Shown: one piece after another, positions 24,497 through 32,900 of the stretch
How the letters are laid out: every line of letters begins with the position of its first letter
Position numbering within the stretch: position 1 is the stretch's first letter
Source of the DNA: a virus
IMG/VR virus record: IMGVR_UViG_3300004369_000048
Location: 1-38,557 of that record
DNA: 38,557 nt
Strand: one strand, 5' to 3'
The notes under the pieces: model-generated
Databases searched by the model: none
The model's input: the letters and a program-made list of their open reading frames with translations, nothing else
What the model was told of the DNA's origin: nothing
Translations under genes and position numbers: made by a program

Positions 24497-24652
24497 ATGA
24501 ATTTACCCGATGAAGGTGACGACTTCCGAGGCACGGCAGGTCGCGTCAGGCGTGCAGTTCGTTCACTCTTTCAGCGCAACAGGCGTCGGCGAGGGACTGG
24601 TGGAGTAGCCCAAGAGCGCCTCCGAGATATTCTCCGCCGTCGACGCGGCTGA
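24497..24652 (+). CDS. Small arginine-rich protein
   Basis: This is a 51-aa frame from ATG 24497 to TGA 24652. AAGGAG lies six to seven bases upstream, a strong ribosome-binding site. The N-terminus is acidic (NLPDEGDD); the rest is arginine-rich (RVRRAVRS, RNRRRRG, ending ILRRRRG). It is the first gene after the palindrome at 24457-24481. The charge suggests nucleic-acid binding or a packaged basic peptide. No family is recognised. Confidence 0.6.
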   Translation: MNLPDEGDDFRGTAGRVRRAVRSLFQRNRRRRGTGGVAQERLRDILRRRRG

Positions 24653-24663
24653 GGTTAGTCACC

Positions 24664-25293
24664 ATGTTGGTGACCGTTAATGATCTGTCCACTTTCATGG
24701 ACGTCAGGTTTTCCTTGCTTCAGCAGGATGCCTGCGAATACGTCCTCGAAGGGTTGGAGGCTGAATTAGAGGCCTATCTTGGCCGTCCTATTACTGTTCA
24801 GGAATTCACCGAAGAAATTCGGCTGGAGTCCAATCATGTGGGCATTCCCATGTCGTCGTTTTTCTACAACACCTCTCTGGACACGACGATGTCGCCGGTC
24901 ACCTACACTCAGCCTCCTACTACTGTCTATCTCAAGCACAGTCCAGTTGCTTCAGTAACGCTTGTTACGGTTAGCCAGCCACAAACTGGAACGACTCAGA
25001 CTATGACGCAGAATAGGGACTACGTTGTTCGCAAATACGGCATTGATCTGTATCGCGGCTTTGCGGACGATCTTGTTACCATCGAGTACACCGCAGGACT
25101 TAATGACCCGTCAGCAACAAGGCTATTCAAGTTAATGATTCTTCGAGCGGCAACTCGCGAAGTGCAAAACATGCACGATGATGTCGTTGGAGTAAAAGAC
25201 CTTGAACCCAGAAATGTTGCTCCGCTAGAAACTGGGTTTCTAGAAAAAGAATTGATGGCAGTCAAGAGGTACCGACGCGTCAGGGTTTCCTGA
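24664..25293 (+). CDS. Head-tail connector protein (gp6-like adaptor)
   Basis: This is a 209-aa protein. The N-terminal helices (VNDLSTFMDVRFSLLQQDAC, then LEAELEAYLGRPI) match phage head-completion adaptors of the HK97 gp6 type. These proteins bind under the portal ring to extend the channel. The beta-rich middle (about 60-145) and a second helical part (LFKLMILRAATREV) fit the family but make it longer than usual. It is the first of a run of overlapping neck and tail-completion genes, which supports the role. Confidence 0.75.
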   Translation: MLVTVNDLSTFMDVRFSLLQQDACEYVLEGLEAELEAYLGRPITVQEFTEEIRLESNHVGIPMSSFFYNTSLDTTMSPVTYTQPPTTVYLKHSPVASVTLVTVSQPQTGTTQTMTQNRDYVVRKYGIDLYRGFADDLVTIEYTAGLNDPSATRLFKLMILRAATREVQNMHDDVVGVKDLEPRNVAPLETGFLEKELMAVKRYRRVRVS

Positions 25294-25769
25294 TGAGAAT
25301 TAAAGTAGACATTGAATACGACGATGACGAAGCCCAAGACATTGTCGATGACATCAAACGACGAGGCAAAGACTTTCGCCCATTCTTTAAGGTGGTGAGA
25401 AAGGAACTGCAGGCTGCTTTTTCGGCAAACTTTGCTACAAATGGCCTTGAAGTGGGTGGATGGGCCCCTCTGGACCCAGGTTATGCCGCATGGAAGTCAG
25501 TCCACTTTCCTGGGGCCAAACCGATGGTTCAAACTGGTGAACTATTCCGTAGCCTCGCCTCATTGCGGGGGCGAAACAATGAAATTGATAGGCATAGTGC
25601 CCGTTTCGGCACAAGTGGCATTAAGTACGCAAGTTTCCATCAGTACGGAACGAGCAAGATGCCTAAGCGCGAAATAGTTTTCATCCCCCAAGGAGCAGAA
25701 AAGCAATGGTCGCGAATGGCGGTCAAATATCTTGCGGGGGACAATAAGGTGGAGTTCTCTGATGATTGA
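25293..25769 (+). CDS. Tail completion / virion morphogenesis protein (gpG/gpS-like)
   Basis: This is a 158-aa protein. Its pattern of helices followed by GWAPLDPGYAAWK, a TGELFRSLAS segment and the FGTSGIKYASFHQYGT... stretch ending in PKREIVFIP matches the phage virion morphogenesis family (Mu gpG / P2 gpS). Those proteins act at the head-tail junction during assembly. ATG 25293 overlaps the upstream stop by one base, and the next gene overlaps its end. Confidence 0.82.
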   Translation: MRIKVDIEYDDDEAQDIVDDIKRRGKDFRPFFKVVRKELQAAFSANFATNGLEVGGWAPLDPGYAAWKSVHFPGAKPMVQTGELFRSLASLRGRNNEIDRHSARFGTSGIKYASFHQYGTSKMPKREIVFIPQGAEKQWSRMAVKYLAGDNKVEFSDD

Positions 25770-26388
25770 TTTAATGCATGGCCCACAATTTGCTAAGACT
25801 TTTGTTACCAACTATCTCTCGCTGGACATGCCGCGCCGTCTTGTGCAATACCGAAACGGTTGGAACGTCGATGACATCACTCTTCCGAACCCCGTTAAAT
25901 ATTTAGAGTACGAGCCGATTGCTCTTGACGAGTGGCCGACCATCATCACCGTTGCGATATCAACGGCAGGGATGGAGCGCATCGACTTCGACCGCCAACA
26001 CCCACTGTATAGAGTTACATACAATATGCGTACATACGTATGGGTACGCACGGAAGGTTCAGCCGAAGCAACCACGATGAGAGATCAACTTACAACCGTT
26101 GTTCGGTCGGCCTTGCTCGATAAACCATGTCTCAATGCAACCGACCCTAGGAATACATTCCAGGCGATGATTGACGAGTCGACGATGAGAGAAGAATTTT
26201 CGGACCTCACCCTGCTGAAAGGCGAGCGCGTCCTAGCGGGCGCCTATATTGCTTACGACATGCACATCAATGAAATAGTTATGCGAGAACCTCTGGGAAC
26301 AATCAGTGAGATTGATCTCCAGACACTGAATACCTCGTTGACCAATCGATTGCGGCTAACTAGCGAGGCGGGGGAATCGTATGTCTAA
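25762..26388 (+). CDS. Putative tail terminator / neck protein
   Basis: This is a 208-aa protein. ATG 25762 follows GGTGGAG and overlaps the upstream stop; a TTG 30 bases earlier lacks a site. The sequence is beta-strand rich (EYEPIALDEWPTIITVAIST, YRVTYNMRTYVWV), followed by a helix of the tail-terminator type (TMRDQLTTVVRSALL). The position before the sheath gene is right for a protein that caps the tail and joins it to the head. The assignment rests on context and fold impression. Confidence 0.6.
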   Translation: MIDLMHGPQFAKTFVTNYLSLDMPRRLVQYRNGWNVDDITLPNPVKYLEYEPIALDEWPTIITVAISTAGMERIDFDRQHPLYRVTYNMRTYVWVRTEGSAEATTMRDQLTTVVRSALLDKPCLNATDPRNTFQAMIDESTMREEFSDLTLLKGERVLAGAYIAYDMHINEIVMREPLGTISEIDLQTLNTSLTNRLRLTSEAGESYV

Positions 26389-26656
26389 TTGTGTCTGCCA
26401 AAAACTTGCACATTGGCTTGACGCCGTAGCCATGGACTATCGGCGGGAGGACTGTGTTGTGGTTTACAATAGGACAACAAAAATCATTGAGACTTGCGCT
26501 GCTGGGCACGTCGTGTCATTTGGGGAAACTGCCTTAGTCGACCCAAATTTCCCGGCAGTTTCACAATCCATTGATGCAAAAGATCTGAAAATCAGAGCCC
26601 GGTTCGATTGGCTGGGCAACCATATCCGCAGTACGAACAGCGAGGGTGCGTCATGA
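26381..26656 (+). CDS. Hypothetical small structural-region protein
   Basis: This 91-aa protein starts at ATG 26381 and overlaps both neighbours (8 bp upstream, 4 bp downstream). It has four cysteines (C4, C6, C25, C39), and the middle looks beta-rich. No family is recognised. Its place among neck genes suggests a minor virion or assembly role. Confidence 0.65.
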   Translation: MSNCVCQKLAHWLDAVAMDYRREDCVVVYNRTTKIIETCAAGHVVSFGETALVDPNFPAVSQSIDAKDLKIRARFDWLGNHIRSTNSEGAS

Positions 26657-27036
26657 TTAAGGCAACAATTATCAAGAAAGATGGGGTTAGCGCTGCACTT
26701 GCCGATGGCCTCCACGTTCTAAAGAACACTCGCCTTTACACGATCACCTACACTGAAGCGGGTCATACGCTGGGCATGAAGGAAATCGTTGCAGTCAGCG
26801 CTCTAGATGATGTCACCAAAAAGGCAATTGCCGATGGCTCTCTCTCGCCATTGGGAGAACCGAGCAAGAAGAATGCCAAGGGGGTTTCAAAGAAACAAGA
26901 TGAAACTCCTCAAGTTCTTGACGAGACTACTGTGGAAGAAGAAATCGTAAAGGTCGAGGCTCCGAAGGAAGTTGAACAGCCAAGTGAATTGGAGTCAAGT
27001 ACGTCAGAAGTGGGCTCTGACGACGTCAACCTCTGA
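26653..27036 (+). CDS. Hypothetical protein with acidic disordered tail
   Basis: This is a 127-aa protein. ATG 26653 overlaps the upstream stop as ATGA and is preferred over an in-frame start 45 bases earlier. Residues 1-65 look like a small folded domain. From about residue 70 the sequence is Lys-rich, then strongly Glu-rich (ETTVEEEIVKVEAPKEVEQP), and is probably disordered. It is the last gene before the sheath promoter region. No family is recognised. Confidence 0.65.
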   Translation: MIKATIIKKDGVSAALADGLHVLKNTRLYTITYTEAGHTLGMKEIVAVSALDDVTKKAIADGSLSPLGEPSKKNAKGVSKKQDETPQVLDETTVEEEIVKVEAPKEVEQPSELESSTSEVGSDDVNL

Positions 27037-27136
27037 TACTCTTATCAAGGATAGTTGCACGGAGTCCATAAAGGGTTTTGTACAATAAAAGGAGACCCCT
27101 GTCGGGGAATCAGCACAACCAACGGGATGGTTCAAT
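27037..27136 (+). promoter_or_regulatory. Intergenic leader before tail sheath, possible promoter
   Basis: This is the longest gap in the structural block before the sheath gene. TTGCAC (27055-27060) and TACAAT (27081-27086) resemble -35 and -10 boxes, but the 20-base spacer is long. Downstream is AAAAGGAG with no start codon near it, and a short CCCC-TGTC-GGGG hairpin. The sheath's own ribosome-binding site is a weak GGGATGG. A high-expression leader is plausible but unproven. Confidence 0.35.
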
Positions 27137-28591
27137 ATGCCTGGCATTCGAATTTCAACGGCAGTCCGCACTGGGCCCACGACAGACACCGTACGCGAGT
27201 CGTCTCAGGCCTTTTTTGTAGGAAAGGCCCTTCGTGGCCCGACTGATCATGCGGTGCTCATTGGAAGCATGGAGGAGTACGAGAGCACCTTCGGTGGCTA
27301 TGTCTCCTGGTCTTACCTCCACCCGACTGTGCAGACTTTCTTTGAAGAGGGCGGCACGCAGTGCTGGATCGCACGAGTTGTCGGCTCCGCCGCCACTACA
27401 GGGTTTTTGACCCTCCCCGACAGTTCGGCCAACGACGCCTTGACCTTTACTGCGATTGGCGAAGGAGACTGGAGTACGCTCGTCGAGATTGCCGTCGTTG
27501 CTGGCGGCGCGGCTTCTACCGTAAACGTCCAATTGTATGCGGACTCAATCCTGGTATTTGCCACCGGGGACTGCTCCACCAACGATCAGATTGTCGGCAA
27601 GTTTGCTCGCAATGCTGCTGCAAGTCGATTGGTCAGCGTGTCCAATGACGGTGGCGACCTTGTTGACCTGGCAGGAGCCACCGCTCTGTCCGCAGGCGAC
27701 GATGATCGCGCAAGCATTGTGACCCAGGATTATGTCGATGGTCTTGGCCTCTTCCTCGACTCCTATGGAACCGGAGCAGTTGCGTGCCCGGAGACGGCTG
27801 CGGTTGCCATGTACCAGGGCCTGCTCGATCACGCCAACAACAACAGCCGCATTGCTCTCATTCACACCGATGCTGGCGTGACAGACCCGACTACTTTCGC
27901 TCGTACGATTACGGCGACTGAAGGAAACACTGAGCACGGTGGCCTATTCTGGCCATGGGTTTACGCCCCCACTGGGACGCTCGGAGTCAACCGCCTGATC
28001 CCGCCGGTCGGCTATGTCGCAGCATGTCGAGCACGAGTCCACAACCAGAACGGAGCGCACGTGCCTTACGCAGGACTTGTTTCCTCCGCCAGGTTCGTCA
28101 ACGGTCTTGAGCAGGACATTGCAAAGACCACTGCAGATGCCCTCGATGCGGTTCGCGTGAACGTGATCCGTACTATTGCAAATAGCATTAGGGTTTACGG
28201 TGCGCGCACCTTGACCTCGGATGAGGAAAACTTCCGGTATCTCACCGCCCAGGAAGTCGTCAACAGCATCGTTGTCAACTCTTACCGCTCGCTTGAGGAT
28301 CTCGTGTTCAGCACGATTGACGGTCGAAATACCGTCTTTGCCTCGATCGAAGCCAAACTCATCGGTGTTCTTGAGCCGATGCGTACGGCAGGAGCGCTGT
28401 ACGAAGCCTTCGATGCCCAGGGAGCGCGTATCGACTACGGCTACACCGTGAAGTGCGACTCCTCGCTCAACCCCGTCACTCAGTTGGCGGATGGCCTCAT
28501 CCGCGCCAAGGTCGGTGTTCGGGTATCGAGCGTTGGAGACCGCATCGAGGTCGACATCGTCAAGAGCAACTTGACCAACTCGGTCGTCTGA
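27137..28591 (+). CDS. Contractile tail sheath protein
   Basis: This is a 484-aa protein matching tail sheath subunits. The N-terminal GIRISTAVRTGPTTDTVRES and FFVGKALRGPTDHAVLIGS... segment ends in a Y..FGG motif. It is followed by TVQTFFEEGGTQCWIARV. The C-terminal assembly domain includes a WPWVYAPTG segment, PPVGYVAACRAR, VNVIRTIANSIRVYGARTL and a final DYGYTVKCD strand. The sheath surrounds the tube and contracts to drive it through the cell envelope, which defines the phage as a myovirus. GC-rich, even codon use and the terminator after the tube gene suggest high expression. Confidence 0.95.
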   Translation: MPGIRISTAVRTGPTTDTVRESSQAFFVGKALRGPTDHAVLIGSMEEYESTFGGYVSWSYLHPTVQTFFEEGGTQCWIARVVGSAATTGFLTLPDSSANDALTFTAIGEGDWSTLVEIAVVAGGAASTVNVQLYADSILVFATGDCSTNDQIVGKFARNAAASRLVSVSNDGGDLVDLAGATALSAGDDDRASIVTQDYVDGLGLFLDSYGTGAVACPETAAVAMYQGLLDHANNNSRIALIHTDAGVTDPTTFARTITATEGNTEHGGLFWPWVYAPTGTLGVNRLIPPVGYVAACRARVHNQNGAHVPYAGLVSSARFVNGLEQDIAKTTADALDAVRVNVIRTIANSIRVYGARTLTSDEENFRYLTAQEVVNSIVVNSYRSLEDLVFSTIDGRNTVFASIEAKLIGVLEPMRTAGALYEAFDAQGARIDYGYTVKCDSSLNPVTQLADGLIRAKVGVRVSSVGDRIEVDIVKSNLTNSVV

Positions 28592-28605
28592 TCAAGGAGT
28601 AATTC

Positions 28606-29067
28606 ATGGCAAAGGTTTCACAGCGTCAGGTTTTGGCAGATATTGCGCCGGTCAATTCCACGCATCCCAAGTGGGAGGGCTTCCGGTTCGCCCAGGTTTC
28701 GGGTGGAGAAATCACGGCATCGGTCGAAAAGATCTACGAGGGCGGTGCAAAGTTCCCCACAGTTCTTTGCGCCCCCTTTGAAATTGGCGATATCACGTTG
28801 ACCGCCCACTACGACGACGACCGAATCCAGAGCGATGGGGCAGCAGGTCTTGCGAACAAGATTGCCCGCCTTCGTAGCCTCGTCGGCCAGGCCTACTACA
28901 ACATCAACATCAAGACATATAACTGCGATATTGAGGTTATTGGGACTGACCGTGTCTACCCCAGCGCCCTGCTGGTCGGTCTGACCGAGCCGGAGGGCGA
29001 TTCCTCCTCTGGGGCTCCGGCCACGTTCTCGATGACATTCGCTATCCAGAATGTGAACGCATCTTAA
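28606..29067 (+). CDS. Tail tube protein
   Basis: This is a 153-aa protein 14 bp after the sheath stop, with AAGGAG before its ATG. The sequence is beta-rich, with GGEITASVEKIYEGG near the start and a DITLTAHYDD strand in the middle, typical of contractile-tail tube subunits. Hexameric rings of this protein build the inner tube through which DNA passes. Length and gene order (sheath, tube, chaperone, tape measure) fit the family. A terminator follows. Confidence 0.9.
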   Translation: MAKVSQRQVLADIAPVNSTHPKWEGFRFAQVSGGEITASVEKIYEGGAKFPTVLCAPFEIGDITLTAHYDDDRIQSDGAAGLANKIARLRSLVGQAYYNINIKTYNCDIEVIGTDRVYPSALLVGLTEPEGDSSSGAPATFSMTFAIQNVNAS

Positions 29068-29090
29068 TAACATCTTGATAGTGGTGTAGT

Positions 29091-29103
29091 CGGGCATTGC
29101 CCG
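29091..29103 (+). repeat. Small GC hairpin before the terminator
   Basis: CGGGC-ATT-GCCCG forms a 5-bp hairpin seven bases before the main terminator stem. It has no T-run. It may protect the 3' end of the sheath-tube transcript or simply assist termination. Confidence 0.4.
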
Positions 29104-29109
29104 GGGTTG

Positions 29110-29142
29110 GCAACTCGTCCTTAGGGGCGAGTTGCTGCTTTT
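29110..29142 (+). terminator. Rho-independent terminator after tail tube
   Basis: An 11-bp stem pairs 29110-29120 with 29125-29135 around a TTAG loop, with only one G-T pair, and is followed by TGCTTTT. It lies in the 111-bp gap after the tube gene. It would end or attenuate the abundant sheath-tube message before the less-needed chaperone and tape measure genes. Confidence 0.8.
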
Positions 29143-29178
29143 CCGCCACAAAACGAAACTGTGTGCTAGGTTTCTGGC

Positions 29179-29706
29179 ATGGCAAATGACTCCCTCTACC
29201 ACGAAGATGACGCCGAGCAGAAGAGCAAGCCTGCTCCAAAGAAGGCGCCTGAAAACACCCTGCTGGACAGGCTTCGGGAAACGATCTCGAAGAAAGTAGA
29301 ACGTCCACTGGTCTTGGTCGAAGTCCCTGACCGAGAGGGCGTATACGTTCGAATCAGCCCAAATATTTCCCAAAATCAAATGCGCGCCTGGCGACGCAAC
29401 GCGGGCGAAGACAGCAAGGCCGGCATGGATCCGACTAAATTTTCGGCTTACGTGATTGGCCATACGACTGTTGGTTTTGAAATCGACGGTGAAGAAGTTG
29501 TTGATGCCGACGGGCTCTCAATGAACTTCGCCTCCGGTGAAATCCTCAATATGACCAATACTGACAAGCCTGTTCCGGACGCCGTACGGGCATTCTTCGG
29601 CACCGACCCTCACCTTGAGGCCGCTGCCCTCGCAATCCTTGAGGCCGCTGGATATGGGGACACGGTGGAAACTGTGGACCCTACGAAGAAGTCTTCGACG
29701 AGTTAG
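29179..29706 (+). CDS. Tail assembly chaperone, N-terminal frame
   Basis: This is a 175-aa protein in the standard position between tail tube and tape measure. A basic disordered N-terminus (about 1-30) leads to a folded domain with strands VLVEVPDREGVYVRI and YVIGHTTVGFEID. A C-terminal helix (DAVRAFFGTDPHLEAAALAILEAAGY) ends before KKSSTS. Such proteins coat the tape measure during tail assembly, and a longer frameshifted form is usually made in small amounts. The matching -1 frame continues from here (see 29643-29879). Confidence 0.82.
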   Translation: MANDSLYHEDDAEQKSKPAPKKAPENTLLDRLRETISKKVERPLVLVEVPDREGVYVRISPNISQNQMRAWRRNAGEDSKAGMDPTKFSAYVIGHTTVGFEIDGEEVVDADGLSMNFASGEILNMTNTDKPVPDAVRAFFGTDPHLEAAALAILEAAGYGDTVETVDPTKKSSTS

Positions 29707-29879
29707 TCGAAGACACCCGAGTCAAGTCAGCCGCTCGACTCGGAGAACTCTTTCACGTCAACCCATTAAGCCTCTTAGATATAACTGATGACGACTGGGT
29801 CATTTTGATGGCCTGTGCTAAAGTTGTAGAGATCGATAGAGAGGAAATGGAGCGTAAGTCCAGGCAAAACCGCTCTTGA
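29643..29879 (+). CDS. Tail assembly chaperone, -1 frameshift extension
   Basis: In the -1 frame relative to the upstream gene, an open stretch runs from just after a TGA at 29640-29642 to TGA 29877-29879. It has protein-like content (EEVFDELVEDTRVKSAARLG, then LDITDDDWVILMACAKVVEI). It has no good start of its own, so it is read as the C-terminal part of a frameshifted chaperone, the G-GT arrangement. The best slip point I can see is CCCT at 29679-29682 (Pro codon CCT to CCC), giving a fusion of about 233 aa. No canonical heptamer is present. Confidence 0.75.
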   Translation, partial: GRWIWGHGGNCGPYEEVFDELVEDTRVKSAARLGELFHVNPLSLLDITDDDWVILMACAKVVEIDREEMERKSRQNRS

Positions 29880-29909
29880 TCTACGCTATTCATTCGCTCG
29901 GAGTGGCTT

Positions 29910-32900
29910 ATGGCTGATGCACAAATCATCGTTAGGGCGCACCTCCGTGGCGAGCGTGAACTAAATAAGGCTAAGCGGAAACTTACTGAAATTGGGCTGG
30001 CCGCAGCCGTCGCCGATAAGAGGCTTTCAAGCCTAGGAGCATCGGCAAATCAGGCAACGTCTCGCCTGACCGCAAATAGCAATAAGTTCAGAAAACATTT
30101 TGACGATTTTGACAAGATGGTCAAAAAGTTTGGAACAGTTTCTCTTGGGGGATTCAAAGCCGCCAGCAAGGTTTTCATTGCCGAAATGGGCCTTATGTCC
30201 GTCACTATGGTCACTTTCCATGGCCTCCTCGTGGCAGGACAATGGTTAGTCAAGGCCTACCACTCCAGTATGAAGGCCTTGGCTGGAGTCGCCGCCGGAG
30301 CAGCCGTTGCATTGAGTTCCGTTGCAGCGGCGATCCGGGAACAGCAAGCGGCAATGTTTGCCTACAAGGGTCTCAACTATAACTATTCTGAACTAGGGAA
30401 CAATACTCGCCAAGTCAGTAGCGTAATGAGAGGGCTACAAAAAGACTCAACGCTGGCTACTCTCGGCGTCCAGAACCTCAATGCCGCATTTGGCGCGGTA
30501 TCTCAACGATCGACGTTTACCGAGGAATCTAGACAACTTCTCCGATCTTTGATGGATTTTGGCGCAGCGGGTCGTTCCCTGGAGGAGGGCGCTAAAGCGG
30601 TTGGGGATCTAATTGGGCTACTGCAAGATCCGGATGCTTCTTTTGACGAGATCAAAGCATCTGCCGAAGCCCTAGGGCCCACCATGAAAAAGGCTCTAAA
30701 AGAGGCGGGGATTGAAACTGCTGGCGAGTTGAAGAAAGCCGCTCTCTCGGGCCAACTGGCGGTACTGGGAGGGGTCCAGGGGCAGTTTGATGCTGTCAAC
30801 GACACGCTAATCAACAGATTTAAAAAGTCATTCACCATCATCCAGGCTGACTTTGCGGATTTGGGCGAACAGTTCTTGGGCCCACTGAAAGATTCCCTTG
30901 ACGAGGTGTCACTGATCTTTAGGCGAACCTTTTTGCGAGTTAGAAATTTGCTTGACGAGTTTGGTACTACAACCTTCATGGACACGGTCGTAGGCGCGGC
31001 GGAGAAACTAGAAGAATTTTTTGTCAAGTTATTCAGAGAGTACCTCCCTCAGGTTGAGGGGATGTTTGACAGGATTGGTGACTGGTGGGACCGATTCTCG
31101 ACCGGTTGGGACTACATAGTCGAGCGGATGCGAATATTTGTTGATGGTGCTCGTGTTATCGAGGAAGCATTTAAGGCTCTCATTGGGCCCATATGGGACG
31201 CCATTAAGCAAAGTTTCGGCACATTCAACTTAACTCTCCAACAAAACAGGGATAACTTTGTCGAGTTTGGTTCTCAGATCGGTGAAGCCCTCGCCAAGTT
31301 CATGGAGTTCGGATCCGTCCTCAAAGAACTATTTTTTGAGTCTCTCCCTTTCGTTAATGATGTTCTTGAGGGCATCAAGCAAGTGTTGGGCTTCATAACT
31401 GACAGCATTAAAACATTGAAAGGGATGATCGGCGGGATGGGTACCGATGGTTTCGGGTCTTTCCTTACGTTCGCAACCGTCATGCTGGGCTTGTCGAAAA
31501 TGAAGAATGTTACGGGTGGTTACATCAACCAGCCGGTTCAAGCCATGAATGTCACCGCTCAAACAGTGAACCTAATGGGGCCAACCGGCATTACGCAGGG
31601 TGGGCAGGTTTACAATAATCCAAACACGGGGAACGTGCCTTTCTATTCTGGACCTTCAGGTGGCGGCGGTGGAGCAGGTGGGGCCCAGGGTCTCTCCTCT
31701 CTTAAGGGCTCAGCCCGGCAAATGATGCAGCAGTACCCTGGGACGACCCGTCGTCAGGCTTTGATGTTGGCCCAACAGGGCGGAATCCCGGCAGCAGCCT
31801 TCGCCGGTTATGGTGCCATGCGCGGGGTTGGCATGACGCGCTATCAGTCGCTGAAAAATATCTTTAGCGTTCCGATGACACCAGCAAATGCCCCACGAGG
31901 TTTCATCCAACGCGCTGGCGTCCCAATCCGCAATGCACGCGAGAGCATCGCTGGCCAGGCCATGAACCGGTTTAACAAGAGCATGACCGGTAAATTGGGG
32001 GCAGGTATCGGGATGAACCTGGCTGCTGGTTTCATGCCCGAAGAAGCCCAGGGGGCGATGGCCCTTGGTTCTACTCTCGCAATGTTCAATCCCTTGCTAG
32101 GTCTTGGCGTTGGCCTTGGAGGGGCGGCAATGAATTCCCAGACTGCAGGCGGGGGAGCGTTGACGGGTGCGGGGGCTGGTGCGGCTATCGGAACAATGAT
32201 CATGCCTGGAGTTGGAACACTCGTCGGTGGAGTTATTGGCGGGATTACCGGCGGGATCATGGGTGCTTTTGGCAGGAAAAAGGCAGAAATCAAGAAGGCA
32301 AAAGACGCTGCCCGAGGTATCGCTGAAGAGTTAATGGACAACACGGTTGCCGGCTTAACGGGGGTACTAGAGGAATATGGACGAACGGGGTTAACCCAGG
32401 AGCGACTACGTGAAGCCTCAGGTTTTAACAGAATTTCACGATTGATGAGCCAAATTGATTCATCTCTGGGCGTCGACGATGATTCCGGTCGCGACCGCCT
32501 GGTTCGGCAGTTTTACCAACTTCAAGGAATACTTGGGGTCGACTTCCCGGACACCTTGGAAGATGCATTGAAACGCGATAAAGAATTCTTGGAAGAGATG
32601 CAAAGCACCCTTGGTCCAGAAATGGCGGCAATGGGGTTCATCTTCGACAAGGCCGCAGGCCGGATGGACTACTTGACGCAAAAATTCAGGATGTCCGAGG
32701 ATGAAATCCTAAACCTTGCAGATTCAGTGGGCGTCAATTTATTTGACGCAACAGCCAACTTTGATGAGATGGTTAAAAAGTTGGCCAATGGCTTGCTATC
32801 GAGTGCGGCAGATTTTAATAACTTCTATGCCGATCTTCTTGGATCGAATTTCTCTGCTCTTGAAGTTGCAAGAAAAGCAGCCGAGGCGCCCGCTCTGCTC

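Noticed and set aside
28618-29463. 281-codon open frame on the minus strand opposite the tail tube and terminator
   Set aside because: It runs antisense to the well-supported tube and chaperone genes and across the terminator. Its translation is low in structure and has no family pattern.
31681-31720. GLSS motif in the tape measure protein
   Set aside because: It is a single copy inside a Gly/Ser-rich stretch, without the neighbouring charge pattern, so it is likely chance.
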